A stretch of DNA of 64,000 nucleotides from Acidobacteriota bacterium (GCA_020853395.1 JADYYY010000013.1:1-64000), one strand, 5' to 3'. Shown: positions 8,635 through 17,619, counted from the stretch's first letter. Made by a program: numbers and translations. The notes: generated by a model not told the origin, from the letters alone.

Positions 8635-8709
8635 TCCTCGGTAGCTCAACGGCAGAGCATCCGGCTGTTAACCGGAGGGTTGCTGGTTCGAATCCAGCCC
8701 GAGGAGCCA
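8635..8709 (+). tRNA. tRNA-Asn (anticodon GTT), CCA encoded
   Basis: Complete cloverleaf. Acceptor arms are TCCTCGG and CCGAGGA with discriminator G and encoded CCA at 8707-8709. The anticodon stem TCCGG/CCGGA encloses CTGTTAA with GTT at 8667-8669. The T-arm reads GCTGGTTCGAATCCAGC. The accessory island (IS element, VapBC, cas genes) starts 12 bp beyond its 3' end, so tRNA-Asn is a plausible insertion site, although no duplicated tRNA 3' end was found at the other side. Confidence 0.97.
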
Positions 8710-8720
8710 ATTCATCAGGG

Positions 8721-8772
8721 GTCCATTCCGGACACATGGGTAACAGATCATTCTGGGGTCATAGGTGACACT
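8721..8772 (+). repeat. Terminal inverted repeat of the IS481 element (left)
   Basis: Pairs with 9960-10010 in inverse orientation. The innermost 13 bases (CATAGGTGACACT) are identical; the outer part has scattered mismatches and one indel. Confidence 0.8.
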
Positions 8773-9936
8773 GCCGAGCCGAACGGATTATTGATCGGCT
8801 CCAATCGGCAGCTTTCGTCATCGAAGTAGCCCAGGTCATAGGTCAGGAAGCTGACCAACCAGACGCGATCCTCCACTTGCCGGACCGCCACCGGCTGACC
8901 GGCGAAGACGTGGCTGAGATTGATCTTTCGCCCCTTGAAGCAGATTCGCCCGCAATGCGTGACGGTGAGGCTCAGGTCGTGGACGGGATAGGCGACATCC
9001 TCCACCCCGCAACACGGGCGCGCCGACGGCGCGTAGAAGTCGGCCGGCACTCCCATGTCCAGCGCCTGGTGCGGGCGCTCGGGGTTGAACCGATCGACGA
9101 AGGCATCGAAGCGTTCCTGCTGTTGCAGGATGTTGGCGGCCACCGGTCGGGTCGCTTCCTGTTTCAGCGTGAGATGCCTGCGTTCATGGCGACCGTTCTG
9201 TTCAGGATGCCCGGGCGTGAGGCGTTCGATGCGAATCCCGAGCCGCAGCCATCAGACGGAGAGTTTGCTGAGGCCATAAAGGGCCCAGGGCGATGAAAAC
9301 GGCACGCCGTTGTCGGTGCGGATCGCGGTGGGGAGTCCAAAATCCTGGAACGCCCGCTCAAACACCGGTACGGCGGTGATCTCGCGCGTGGTCTCGAGGG
9401 CCTCGCAGCGCACCACGAAACGACTGGCGAAGTCCGAGATCGTGAGCGGATAGCAGTAGCGGCGATCCGCGAGCAGAAACTGTCCTTTGAAATCGGCGCA
9501 CCACAGCGCATGGGGCGTCGTCACCCGCGTCAGCGGCGTGCCGGCGGCGCGCGGTCGTGGGCGACCGCGAGGCCCGAACGAGGTTGTGGCGATGCAACAC
9601 GGCATGGACCGTGCTGATGGCCGGACACCGCACGGGCGCGCACAGCGGCCGTAACTTCTCCCGAATCTTGGGAGCGCCCCAACTCGGATACTTCCGCCTC
9701 AGTCGAACGATCTGCCCTTCGATCGAGACCGGAAGCTGATTGGCCTGGCGTTGGGGCCGACGACTCCGGTCGGCCAGGCCCTGCAGACCGTCCGCGCGGT
9801 ACCGCTCATAGATCTTGTAGCCGGTCTTGCGCGAGATCCCGAACTCCTCGCACAGCGCCGTCATCGACTCGCCCTCCAGCAGGCGGGCGACAAACCGCAG
9901 CCGTTCGTCAATCACGTGACACTCCTTCCACGGCAT
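8748..9936 (-). pseudogene. IS481-family transposase, broken by a frameshift and an opal stop
   Basis: The N-terminal HTH part (MPWKECHVIDERLRFVARLL, then GISRKTGYKIYERY) reads from 9936 to about 9575. The frame then shifts by one base at ...HRHNLV / PRGRPRPRA. The second frame carries the catalytic core (LWCADFKGQF with Asp; RTDNGVPF with Asp). It is cut by TGA at 9252-9254 exactly where relatives read SVWWLRLGI, so a TGG-to-TGA change is the simplest explanation. The same frame then continues with the Glu-containing HPEQNGRHERRHLTLK segment and a full C-terminus. Two lesions make it inactive unless rescued by recoding. Confidence 0.88.
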
Positions 9937-9959
9937 GGCCCCTCCTGACGGAAGGGCCG

Positions 9960-10010
9960 AGTGTCACCTATGTCTCCGGAATCAGCCGTTACCTATGCGT
10001 CGGGAAGGAC
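9960..10010 (-). repeat. Terminal inverted repeat of the IS481 element (right)
   Basis: Inverse partner of 8721-8772. It lies upstream of the transposase start codon (9936) and presumably once held its promoter. Confidence 0.8.
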
Positions 10011-10028
10011 AAGTATCTCGCTTTGCCC

Positions 10029-10430
10029 TCAGTTGACCAGCGAGAACCCCTCCTGCTCGAAGTGTGGATCGAAGGCGAATGCGTCGTTCATGTCTCTCTG
10101 ACGCATCGTGACGAAAGAAACGGCATCAACGAGGCTCAGCGTGCGCTTCTGTCGATCGAGCAACAGATCCAGCCCGCCGTTGTGGAGCGTGTCGTCGACC
10201 CACACGACCTCGAGCAACGGCGCAAAATCCGTCCGAAAACTTCGTACTGCGTTGAGGCCGAGGCGCCGCCCAACGAGCGCGTAGGTTTCCACGAGCACGA
10301 AGGACGTCGACACGAGCGGCGACTGACGGGTGCGGAGCGTCGCGAACGCACGCGCCGCGCGGCCGTGATTCTCGTCCTTTGCATTTAGCAAGGCGAAGAG
10401 TGCCGACGTATCCGCGAAGACCGCGTTCAC
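10029..10430 (-). CDS. VapC-like PIN-domain ribonuclease toxin
   Basis: 133 residues with the PIN-domain acidic set: D7 (FADTSALFALL), E49 (LVETYALVGRR), D102 (LVDAVSFVTM) and D121 (FAFDPHFEQEGF). Such toxins cleave tRNA or rRNA when freed from their antitoxin. The start is GTG at 10430 and overlaps the antitoxin stop (GTGA), so the pair is translationally coupled. It lies beside the IS element and upstream of, and divergent from, the cas operon. Confidence 0.9.
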   Translation of the reverse strand: MNAVFADTSALFALLNAKDENHGRAARAFATLRTRQSPLVSTSFVLVETYALVGRRLGLNAVRSFRTDFAPLLEVVWVDDTLHNGGLDLLLDRQKRTLSLVDAVSFVTMRQRDMNDAFAFDPHFEQEGFSLVN

Positions 10431-10675
10431 TCGAACGCCTCGTCCAGGTAACGATCGTGTTCGGTCGAGACGTCATGAGCGCCATGTCGATCAGGGAATC
10501 GACCGACGACACGTGCTGCCCGGGCATATAGCGCGCCGCGATCGGATGTTCCTTCCGAGAGCCCTTTCTCGACATAGCGCCGGATCAATTCGGCAAGTGA
10601 TACGCCCCGTTCTCGAGCTTCTGAGCGCAGACGCCGGGCTTGCTGATCGGTCAGCTGAATCTGAGTCCGAATCAT
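10427..10675 (-). CDS. Ribbon-helix-helix antitoxin (VapB/CopG-like)
   Basis: 82 residues. The N-terminus is a ribbon-helix-helix domain (MIRTQIQLTDQQARRLRSEA, then GVSLAELIRRYVEKGL). The C-terminal half (residues 55-82, rich in His/Asp/Arg) is the expected toxin-binding tail. It should neutralise the PIN toxin and repress its own promoter. The predicted -10 box ends only 6 bp upstream of the ATG, so the message may be nearly leaderless. Confidence 0.85.
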   Translation of the reverse strand: MIRTQIQLTDQQARRLRSEARERGVSLAELIRRYVEKGLSEGTSDRGALYARAARVVGRFPDRHGAHDVSTEHDRYLDEAFE

Positions 10676-10681
10676 GGATAT

Positions 10682-10710
10682 ATTGTAATCACATCAGGGC
10701 GTGACATCAA
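10682..10710 (-). promoter_or_regulatory. Promoter of the toxin-antitoxin operon
   Basis: On the minus strand, TTGATG (10710-10705) and TACAAT (10687-10682) are separated by exactly 17 bp. The spacer contains a second TGATGTGA-like copy of the -35 region sequence (TGATGT repeated), a candidate operator for the ribbon-helix-helix antitoxin. The start codon is 6 bp past the -10 box. Confidence 0.6.
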
Positions 10711-10725
10711 GTGTGTCTTGACCTC

Positions 10726-10755
10726 TTGAAATCGCCGCGAGCTGGGCTGTAGACT
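10726..10755 (+). promoter_or_regulatory. Candidate promoter of the cas operon
   Basis: TTGAAA (10726-10731), 18-bp spacer, TAGACT (10750-10755). It is back to back with the toxin-antitoxin promoter: the two -35 boxes are 15 bp apart, so RNA polymerase or antitoxin binding at one could affect the other. The first cas ATG is at 10843 with a GAGGGAG ribosome-binding site. Confidence 0.45.
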
Positions 10756-10842
10756 CCTCACGGTCCGAGAACCCTGACCCATCTTGAAGTCTCGTGGCGC
10801 TGGATCGCGGGAACGGATGGCGACGACTGCGAGGGAGCGACG

Positions 10843-12156
10843 ATGAAAATCGACAGACTCAATCAGATGGTTGTCGAAGACGCCGCGCTGAGAAGAAGAC
10901 AGACTCTTCAGCCAATGGGGGGCAAGGGCGACAAGATCTTCCCGCCGACCTATCCCGGAGAGGGACGCAATGCTCCGCCGCGTCACGTCTATGAGCGGCG
11001 TCGGGTGAATGGGCAGGACGTCTGGTGCGTCCTCGTCGATAGCGTGCAGTCACAGGCGAACCGGCTGGAAGAATCCTTGTTGGGTGCTGTTCGCGATGGC
11101 GTGTCTGTTCCGTACGTTGTCGTCGATTTCACTGGCACGGGACTGGAGGGCATCACCGCAGTCACGTCGCTCGATGCTCCGCATCGTGTCTACGATGCGA
11201 TTCTGCGCGACAGCCTTCTGAACGACGAACCTTTCATGAACAGCGTCGCGGGTAAGCGTCTCGCGAAGGCGAAGCCGGAGGATGCATCTTCGTTGCTGGA
11301 GATCTCGCCGACGGCGCTGCTCTTCGGAGCGTGGCATTCCACCGGCGAGGGAGGCGGATTGGGCGCGAAATTCGCGCGCTGTCTTACCTCCGAAATCATG
11401 GCGATTGACGTGCCTGTCGAATTCCAAGACGCAGGCAGGGGCGGGCGATACCTGATACGGACGGCGGACCGATTGACGACGTTCGATCCGGTCACCGCTG
11501 CTTGGCGTCCGGGTAGCCGGATTGATCCGCTCGGCATTTCACGACAGGTCGAGATTTTTAGGAGCGCGAAGGATGCCTCCGATTGGACAGCGTTCGAAAA
11601 GAATGCTGCCAAGGAGAAGGACGGTACCGCAATTCTTTACACCCGAAAGAAGGGCGACAAAGCTGGAAAGCCGGCTGTCATCAATCACGGGAACATCAAA
11701 CCGTCACTGCAGCCGCTTGGCATCACCTGCGACCGTCTTGAGCACAGTTTCGTCCTCAGCTTCGCCGCGCTCCGACGGCTGCGATTCGGCGATCCTGCGA
11801 GAGATGTCGCTGCGCGCAGTTTTCTAGCGGCGCTCGGCTTGGTCGCACTCGTCGAGCAGGACGCTCGGGGCTACGCGCTGCGTTCGCGCTGCGATCTGGT
11901 GTGTGATGGTCGACTGCCGCTCGAAGTAGTGCATCCCGACGGCGCAGTCGAATCGATCGCGCTGGACCGTGAAGCGGCCAGAAACCTGTACAAGAGCGCG
12001 CTTGAAGCCATGAAGAAGGTCGGGTTCGATTTGTCTGCTGAACCGCTTCGCCTCACGCCGCAGGACAAGCTCGTCGAGATTGTCCGCAAGAGTCAGGACC
12101 TGGCGCTGGCGGGAAAGGGAGAGGAGGCGGAGAAAGACGAGGCGGCTGAACGATGA
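10843..12156 (+). CDS. csb1: Type I-G (I-U) CRISPR Cas7 protein, Csb1/GSU0053 family
   Basis: 437-residue backbone subunit of the crRNA-guided surveillance complex. Recognisable family features are the start MKIDRLNQMVVEDAALRRRQ, the segment KIFPPTYPGEG near residue 35 with a Lys/Arg-rich surround, the ALLFGAWHSTGEGGGLGAKF glycine-rich region and the conserved block HGNIKPSLQPLGITCDRLEH. The C-terminal tail is highly charged (KGEEAEKDEAAER). It is the first gene of a four-gene operon with 4-bp overlaps (ATGA with csb2). Base composition looks somewhat less GC-biased than the flanking core genes. Confidence 0.88.
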   Translation: MKIDRLNQMVVEDAALRRRQTLQPMGGKGDKIFPPTYPGEGRNAPPRHVYERRRVNGQDVWCVLVDSVQSQANRLEESLLGAVRDGVSVPYVVVDFTGTGLEGITAVTSLDAPHRVYDAILRDSLLNDEPFMNSVAGKRLAKAKPEDASSLLEISPTALLFGAWHSTGEGGGLGAKFARCLTSEIMAIDVPVEFQDAGRGGRYLIRTADRLTTFDPVTAAWRPGSRIDPLGISRQVEIFRSAKDASDWTAFEKNAAKEKDGTAILYTRKKGDKAGKPAVINHGNIKPSLQPLGITCDRLEHSFVLSFAALRRLRFGDPARDVAARSFLAALGLVALVEQDARGYALRSRCDLVCDGRLPLEVVHPDGAVESIALDREAARNLYKSALEAMKKVGFDLSAEPLRLTPQDKLVEIVRKSQDLALAGKGEEAEKDEAAER

Positions 12157-13628
12157 ACCTCGTCTTCGAGATCGAGTATCTGTCGGGCGTTTCGTTCGCC
12201 GCCATCGGGCCGGACAGCGATGTACCCGACTGGCCGCCGCAGCCTGACCGCGTCTTCTCCGCGCTCGTTGCCACGTGGGCCGCGCGCGGTCAACGCCGGC
12301 AGGAAGCCGATGCGCTCGAGTGGCTGGAGCAGTTGCCAGCACCCCGCATCGTCGCCTCGAGCGCAGAACCGCGGACGGGCGCAGCCGTCTTCGTTCCTCC
12401 CAACGATGCTCGAAGCGACAAACAGAAGCACGCACGGGAAGTGGTACCGGCACTCCGCAACCGGCAGCCGCGTCAGCATGGCTTTCCTGCCGTCCGTCCA
12501 CACACTCCCGTCGTCCACCTCTCGTGGAATGGGGTCGACATCGACGAGGGGACTCGGATGGCGCTCGAGCGTCTTGCCCATGACACCTCCTACGTTGGTC
12601 ACTCGGCAAGCCTGACGCGCTGCCGCTTTCTGATCGCAGACGCCCCGCTTGGTCACGACGACGGAAGGCTGCCGGCGCGCCGGGTCTACGCCGGCCGCTT
12701 GGCCGAGTTGCGCAGAGCATTCGATTCGGGGCGCCGGCCGCTTTCCGGCTCGCGCGTCGCTCCGGCCGTCGAGGTCGCTCTGCCGCCCACGACCGTCTTC
12801 GGGGATCGCTGGTTGCTTCTCGAACACATCGACGGCGAGATGCCGGACCTCCAGGCGTGCGCCCTGGTGGCCAAGACCCTTCGAGACGCGCTGCTCAGTG
12901 GTTATCGGCGCATCGGTCTTGAACGCGAGATTCCAGAGGTCATCAGCGGTCATGTCGCGGATGGTAATCCAGCGCGCACTCCCCATCTCGCGATCATTCC
13001 TCTGCCGTTCGCAGGTTTTCCATACGCAGACGGTCACGTGCTGGGATTCGCGCTGGTGCCTCCGCGTGACAGCGGCATCCTCGACGACCACACGTTCCGC
13101 AAGGCCCTGAGAGAGCTCGCACCGATCGACGAGGACAGTGCGCGCCGGTGCCTGACGCTGCGCACAAAGGAGGGAACGCCGCGTGATCGTGCGTTTTCGA
13201 TCGTGCTCTCACCGACGACCGAGGCCTCCCGTCGTTCGCTCGAGCCCGCACAGTACACGGCGCCAGCGTGCACGTTTGCGACGGCCACACCGATTGCACT
13301 CGACCGGCACTTGAAGGAGGAAGACGGCGACAGACGGGAGGCGGAAATCTCGGCGCAGATTGCCGTGGCGTGTCGCAACATCGGCCTCCCTGCCCCCGTG
13401 ACGATCGTCGCCGACAAGCATTCGGCCCTCGAGGGAGTTCCGTCCGCGTATCCGTCTGGAAATTCGCCAGACTGGACGCGCTGGCGCCTCCCGCCGTCCG
13501 TAATGCATCGGCAGCTCACCCATGCCGTCATCCGGTTCGGCGCTCCGGTGGCCGGCCCTGTCATCCTTGGCGCAGGACGATTCGTCGGACTCGGCCTGTG
13601 CCGTCCGCTCGACGAGGATCGCCAGTGA
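12153..13628 (+). CDS. csb2: Type I-G (I-U) CRISPR protein Csb2, Cas5-Cas6 fusion (GSU0054 family)
   Basis: 491 residues. The N-terminal Cas5-like RAMP part opens MNLVFEIEYLSGVSFA and contains DWPPQPDRVFSALVATW, characteristic of Csb2. The C-terminal half ends in a glycine-rich RAMP loop, GPVILGAGRFVGLGLCRPL, the Cas6-like part presumed to process pre-crRNA and hold the crRNA 5' handle or 3' hairpin. It overlaps csb1 by ATGA and cas3 by GTGA, so the stoichiometry is likely set by coupled translation. No separate cas5 or cas6 gene is present, which fits a fusion. Confidence 0.85.
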   Translation: MNLVFEIEYLSGVSFAAIGPDSDVPDWPPQPDRVFSALVATWAARGQRRQEADALEWLEQLPAPRIVASSAEPRTGAAVFVPPNDARSDKQKHAREVVPALRNRQPRQHGFPAVRPHTPVVHLSWNGVDIDEGTRMALERLAHDTSYVGHSASLTRCRFLIADAPLGHDDGRLPARRVYAGRLAELRRAFDSGRRPLSGSRVAPAVEVALPPTTVFGDRWLLLEHIDGEMPDLQACALVAKTLRDALLSGYRRIGLEREIPEVISGHVADGNPARTPHLAIIPLPFAGFPYADGHVLGFALVPPRDSGILDDHTFRKALRELAPIDEDSARRCLTLRTKEGTPRDRAFSIVLSPTTEASRRSLEPAQYTAPACTFATATPIALDRHLKEEDGDRREAEISAQIAVACRNIGLPAPVTIVADKHSALEGVPSAYPSGNSPDWTRWRLPPSVMHRQLTHAVIRFGAPVAGPVILGAGRFVGLGLCRPLDEDRQ

Positions 13629-16627
13629 GTCTGTCGGCCGACGATTTTGCCGGGTTCTTCCAGGAGGTTCATGGCTTCACGCCGTTCCCGTGGCAGGACC
13701 GGCTAGCTCGCCGGCTTGCGCACGGCGATGTCTGGCCCGACCTGCTGGACCTACCGACGGGGTCGGGCAAGACTGCCGCGATCGACATCGCTGTATTTCA
13801 CCTTGCGCTGGAGGCTGCGCGCGAAGCGCCGCGACACGCACCGGTGCGCATCGCCTTCATCGTAGATCGACGGCTGGTAGTCGATGATGCGTTCGCAAGC
13901 GCGAGCAAGCTCGTTCATGCGCTGCGCGAGCCCGCTGGGCCAGTCTCGTCGCGTGTCGCAGAACAGTTGAAACGGCTGTCAGGCGAAGGCCCGCCGCTCG
14001 TTGCGCGGCGCCTGCGCGGCGGCATTCCCCGCGAGGACGATTGGGCACGCACGCCGGCGCAGCCGACGGTGCTCTGCTCCACGGTCGATCAGGTCGGCTC
14101 CCGGCTGCTATTTCGAGGGTACGGGGTTTCCGATTCGATGAAGCCGGTTCATGCCGGGCTCATCGGATCCGATTGCTTGCTCCTGCTCGACGAGGTCCAT
14201 CTCGCCGAGCCGTTTCGACAGACGCTTCGCTGGATACAAACCTACAACGGTGAGCGCTGGCGCGAGACCGAGATCATGACACCGTGGCGGGTCGCGTTAC
14301 TCAGCGCGACGCCCGCCGAAGGTCGCCGCGACATGTTCGACGGCACCGAGCCTGTTCCTTTCGGTCTCGACGATGACGACTGGACGCACCCGGTGTTGGC
14401 GAGGCGGCTAAACGCGTCCAAGCCCGCTCGCCTCGTTGCGCCGGCGACGCCGAAGGGGAAGAGGCCGGATGAGGCCGGCACCGGCGACGAGATCGAGGCT
14501 GAAGACGAGGACATTGCTCGCCGGGCTGCGATTGTGGTGAAAGAGGCTCGCGCTGCCTTCGATCACTTTCAGCGCGCGGACAGCGGTGTTCCTCCGGCCA
14601 TCTGCGTCGTGCTCAATCGAGTGGCTCGAGCGCGGGCGGTGTTCGAGCACGTGAGAAAGGAATTCGGACGCGAAATCGAGAGCGGTGTGGCGGCTGAGCC
14701 GATTCTCATGATAGGCCCTGCCCGCCCGTTGGATCGTGACGATCTTGTCGAGCGCATCGAGCCGATCCGCACGGTAGCCTGGAAGGACGACGACGTTCGC
14801 GTGCTTCACCAAGCGGTCCTCGTGATTGCAACCCAGTGCATAGAGGCGGGTGTGGACCTCGACTTCGATGCGCTGGTCACCGAAGCCGCTCCGATCGACG
14901 CCCTGCGCCAGCGTTTCGGTCGCCTCAATCGCGCCGGCAGGACGATCACGCCGTACGCGGCGGTTGTTGGGATGAAGTCCGATTTCTCAGCGCGCTACGA
15001 CGACCCGGTCTACGGAATCGCCATCAAGCCGGCATGGGACTATCTCACCGGCCAGCCGGACGGTACGGTGGACGGTGTTGCGACTGCGGACTTCGGCATC
15101 AGTGCCTTCATGCGGCGGATGACGAGAACGCCGATTCCGTCGCAAGCGGTATCCGAGAAAGACGATGCTCCCGTTCTGCTCCCGGCGCATCTCGATCTCC
15201 TCAGCCAGACGTCGCCTATTCCCACTGCGGATCCAGACATCGCACTGTACCTGCACGGCACGACACGCCAACCGGACTCCATCACGGTGGTCTGGCGAGC
15301 AGATCTGAATCCCCTCGAGGCACAGGACGAAGACACCCGCAAGCTTCTGATGCTCGTTCCGCCTCGCCAGCGCGAGGCGATCCAATTGCCGATCTGGGCC
15401 GTACGCCGCTGGCTCGTGGCAGGGACGAAGCCGATGGGCGCGCTCGCGGATGTCGCCGTCTCCGAACCGGTCGATGACGATCGCGTCGAACTGGACGGCG
15501 GCGGCCGGAGAGTCTTCCGGTGGAAGGGTGATGACGAACGCTCCACCTGGGTGGATCCGTCAGACATTCGTCCCGGCGACACGATCATCGTGCCCTCTCG
15601 CTATGGCGGCTCAGACAAGTTCGGCTGGGATCCTCAGTCCAAGGAGCCTGTGACGGATCGCGCTCGAAGCGCTTCGCAGCCATTCGTTGGACGACGGTTC
15701 GCGGTCCGCGTCGCTCCGGGCCTGCTTGGATCGTCTGTATCGAATGACACTCTCGCCGATGCCCTGGCCCGGGCCGTCTCTCCGAACTGGAAAGACGTGC
15801 GCGCGGTGCTGTTCGAACTCGATCTGCCCGACGATGTCCGAGCCGACCTCGATGCGCTCCAGAACGCCGGAAAAGGAGGCCGCGCCATCGTTGCCTACCG
15901 CGACCTCTATGGGCGTGACGATCAAGGTCGCCCGCGTGGCGTCGTCTTCCACGCACCGTTTGGTATCCGCGCCGCGCCCCAGGGGGACGAGGATGGCCAG
16001 ACGAATTCAAGTGAGGACGACACGGCTGGGTCCCTTGCCGGATTCAGCCTGCCACTTCGTGAGCACAACGGCGATGTCGCGGAGAAGGCGGCGCTGTTTG
16101 GTACGGCGATGGGCCTCCCGGCTTCTCGCGTCAACGACCTCATGGCTGCCGGACGTTTTCACGATTGCGGCAAGGCGGATCCGCGCTTTCAGGCATGGCT
16201 CCACTTCGGGGATCCGCTCGGGCCAGCCCCCGACCATCTGCTGGCCAAGTCTGGCCGCCGCCTGCCGCGGCAGGCGCGGGCTATGTCTGGACTGCCTGAC
16301 CGGTGGCGGCATGAAGCGCTTTCAGTCCGGCGCGCGCGTGCCGAACACGCTCTTGCGGATGCCGACGATCCTGAACTGATCCTGTGGCTGATCGGCACGC
16401 ACCATGGGTATGGGCGTCCGCTGTTTCCGCACGGCGATCCGACGGAGACGGCCCCTGATGTCGGCCCCCAATCGCTGGCGTTCGACTGGCAAGGGCTGGA
16501 CTGGCCGATGCTCTTCGAGAGGCTGAAATCGCGTTACGGCGTGTGGGAGCTCGCCCGCATGGAGGCGGTGCTACGGCTCGCCGATCATCGCGCGTCCGAG
16601 GATCGCGCCGTGGAGGAGTCCAAGTGA
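13625..16627 (+). CDS. cas3: Type I-G Cas3 helicase-nuclease with C-terminal HD domain
   Basis: 1000 residues. Superfamily-2 helicase first: motif I DLPTGSGKT (about residue 43-50), motif II LLLDEVHLAEP, motif III LLSATPAEG, and motif VI QRFGRLNRAG preceded by VLVIATQCIEAGVDLDFD. A long linker follows, and the HD nuclease is at the C-terminus (LREHNGDVAEKA, FHDCGKADPRFQ, GTHHGYGRP). Helicase-then-HD is the arrangement of type I-G and opposite to most type I Cas3 proteins. The GTG start at 13625 overlaps the csb2 stop. All catalytic motifs look intact, so target shredding should be possible. Confidence 0.9.
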   Translation: MSLSADDFAGFFQEVHGFTPFPWQDRLARRLAHGDVWPDLLDLPTGSGKTAAIDIAVFHLALEAAREAPRHAPVRIAFIVDRRLVVDDAFASASKLVHALREPAGPVSSRVAEQLKRLSGEGPPLVARRLRGGIPREDDWARTPAQPTVLCSTVDQVGSRLLFRGYGVSDSMKPVHAGLIGSDCLLLLDEVHLAEPFRQTLRWIQTYNGERWRETEIMTPWRVALLSATPAEGRRDMFDGTEPVPFGLDDDDWTHPVLARRLNASKPARLVAPATPKGKRPDEAGTGDEIEAEDEDIARRAAIVVKEARAAFDHFQRADSGVPPAICVVLNRVARARAVFEHVRKEFGREIESGVAAEPILMIGPARPLDRDDLVERIEPIRTVAWKDDDVRVLHQAVLVIATQCIEAGVDLDFDALVTEAAPIDALRQRFGRLNRAGRTITPYAAVVGMKSDFSARYDDPVYGIAIKPAWDYLTGQPDGTVDGVATADFGISAFMRRMTRTPIPSQAVSEKDDAPVLLPAHLDLLSQTSPIPTADPDIALYLHGTTRQPDSITVVWRADLNPLEAQDEDTRKLLMLVPPRQREAIQLPIWAVRRWLVAGTKPMGALADVAVSEPVDDDRVELDGGGRRVFRWKGDDERSTWVDPSDIRPGDTIIVPSRYGGSDKFGWDPQSKEPVTDRARSASQPFVGRRFAVRVAPGLLGSSVSNDTLADALARAVSPNWKDVRAVLFELDLPDDVRADLDALQNAGKGGRAIVAYRDLYGRDDQGRPRGVVFHAPFGIRAAPQGDEDGQTNSSEDDTAGSLAGFSLPLREHNGDVAEKAALFGTAMGLPASRVNDLMAAGRFHDCGKADPRFQAWLHFGDPLGPAPDHLLAKSGRRLPRQARAMSGLPDRWRHEALSVRRARAEHALADADDPELILWLIGTHHGYGRPLFPHGDPTETAPDVGPQSLAFDWQGLDWPMLFERLKSRYGVWELARMEAVLRLADHRASEDRAVEESK

Positions 16628-17619
16628 TCGTGGCATCCCATCGTCTCGAGGGGCTCGAGCCGGACAACCTGCTCGCGTTTCTAGCGCTGTTGGGGCTGCT
16701 CCGTGCTCTTGAAGCCGCAGACGAGACGGTCGGATCAGTTGAGAAGGTGCAGCCTCGCGTGTCGTGGGACATCGACATCCCTCCGTTGCGACCAAAGCTC
16801 TTTCTTTCACGCCGAATTGACACCGAGGAAGTCACGGATCACGCGGAGCGAGGCATCGTGGCACTCACTTCGAGCTATGACTTCGAGCAACGCAAGGACC
16901 TAAGTTGTTCGCGGAACGAGTGCCGCCTGATCCTTGAGTCCGAAGCGCAACGCGCACGTGCGGCTGGACGGGACCGTGCGGACCTGTTGGCGGCGCTCAT
17001 GAGCGACGCCGCCATCAAGGACGACAAGAAAAATACGATCGACCCGACGCCACTGTGTCTCCTCTTCGGCCAGGGCCATCAGCACTTCCTCGATCGATTG
17101 GCCAGCGTGCCACGAGAGGTCGCACCGCCGCCTCGTGGAAGAGGCAAGCAGGCGGTCAGCCTCTCGGGTTCGCAGTGTCTGGGGGAGGCGCTGTTCGAGC
17201 CTTGGCATCGCTACGATCCGACATTCTCCTTTCGATGGGATCCCGAGGAAGACGTGCGGTACGCGTTGATGCCCGGGGATCCGACTGATACCGCCTACCA
17301 GGGCGGCACTCAGCACGGCGCCAACAGATTGGCCGCAATCGGCTTGAGCGAGCTCACGCTCGCGCCCCAGGTGTGGCGAGGCCGGGTGCGCGCGCGCATC
17401 ATCGGTGGCACGTCAAACGCGAACGGCTTCGTGTTCGCCTGGCCCATTTGGCGTGCACCGGCGACGCTCGCCGCCATTCGTGCTCTGCTCGCCCACCCGG
17501 GGTTGACTGTCCCCGGTGCTCTCGCCTACCTCGGCGTCGATCATGTGCTGGTTGCGCGACGCATCTCGGTCGGGAAGTTCATGAATTTCTCCCGAGCTCG
17601 ACCTTTGGTGGTGGGGTGA
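16624..17619 (+). CDS. Cas8-like subunit of the type I-G system (Csb3/Csx17-like)
   Basis: 331 residues, GTG start overlapping the cas3 stop (GTGA). The N-terminus LEGLEPDNLLAFLALLGLLR and the segments CLGEALFEPWHRYDPTFSFR and GTQHGANRLAAIGLSELTL match what I remember of the accessory large-subunit proteins of I-U/I-G loci (Csb3 or Csx17). I could not decide which. If it is a Csx17-type protein it is short (that family is usually far longer) and may be C-terminally truncated at the island edge. Predicted role: PAM recognition and R-loop formation in the surveillance complex. It is the last gene of the operon. Confidence 0.7.
   Translation: MIVASHRLEGLEPDNLLAFLALLGLLRALEAADETVGSVEKVQPRVSWDIDIPPLRPKLFLSRRIDTEEVTDHAERGIVALTSSYDFEQRKDLSCSRNECRLILESEAQRARAAGRDRADLLAALMSDAAIKDDKKNTIDPTPLCLLFGQGHQHFLDRLASVPREVAPPPRGRGKQAVSLSGSQCLGEALFEPWHRYDPTFSFRWDPEEDVRYALMPGDPTDTAYQGGTQHGANRLAAIGLSELTLAPQVWRGRVRARIIGGTSNANGFVFAWPIWRAPATLAAIRALLAHPGLTVPGALAYLGVDHVLVARRISVGKFMNFSRARPLVVG

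Larger units (their letters stand above)
8721..10010 (-). mobile_element. Decayed IS481-family insertion sequence
   Basis: About 1.29 kb bounded by imperfect terminal inverted repeats (8721-8772 and 9960-10010, about 41 of 51 positions matching with one gap; both end internally in TAGGTGACACT). It contains a single IS481-type DDE transposase gene on the minus strand that is no longer intact. I see no obvious target-site duplication. It sits between tRNA-Asn and VapBC, marking the left part of the island. Confidence 0.85.

Noticed and set aside
8700..8720. attachment-site duplication of the tRNA-Asn 3' end at the right island edge
   Set aside because: The 3' tRNA sequence does not reappear around 17.6-18.1 kb, so integrase-type insertion cannot be shown.
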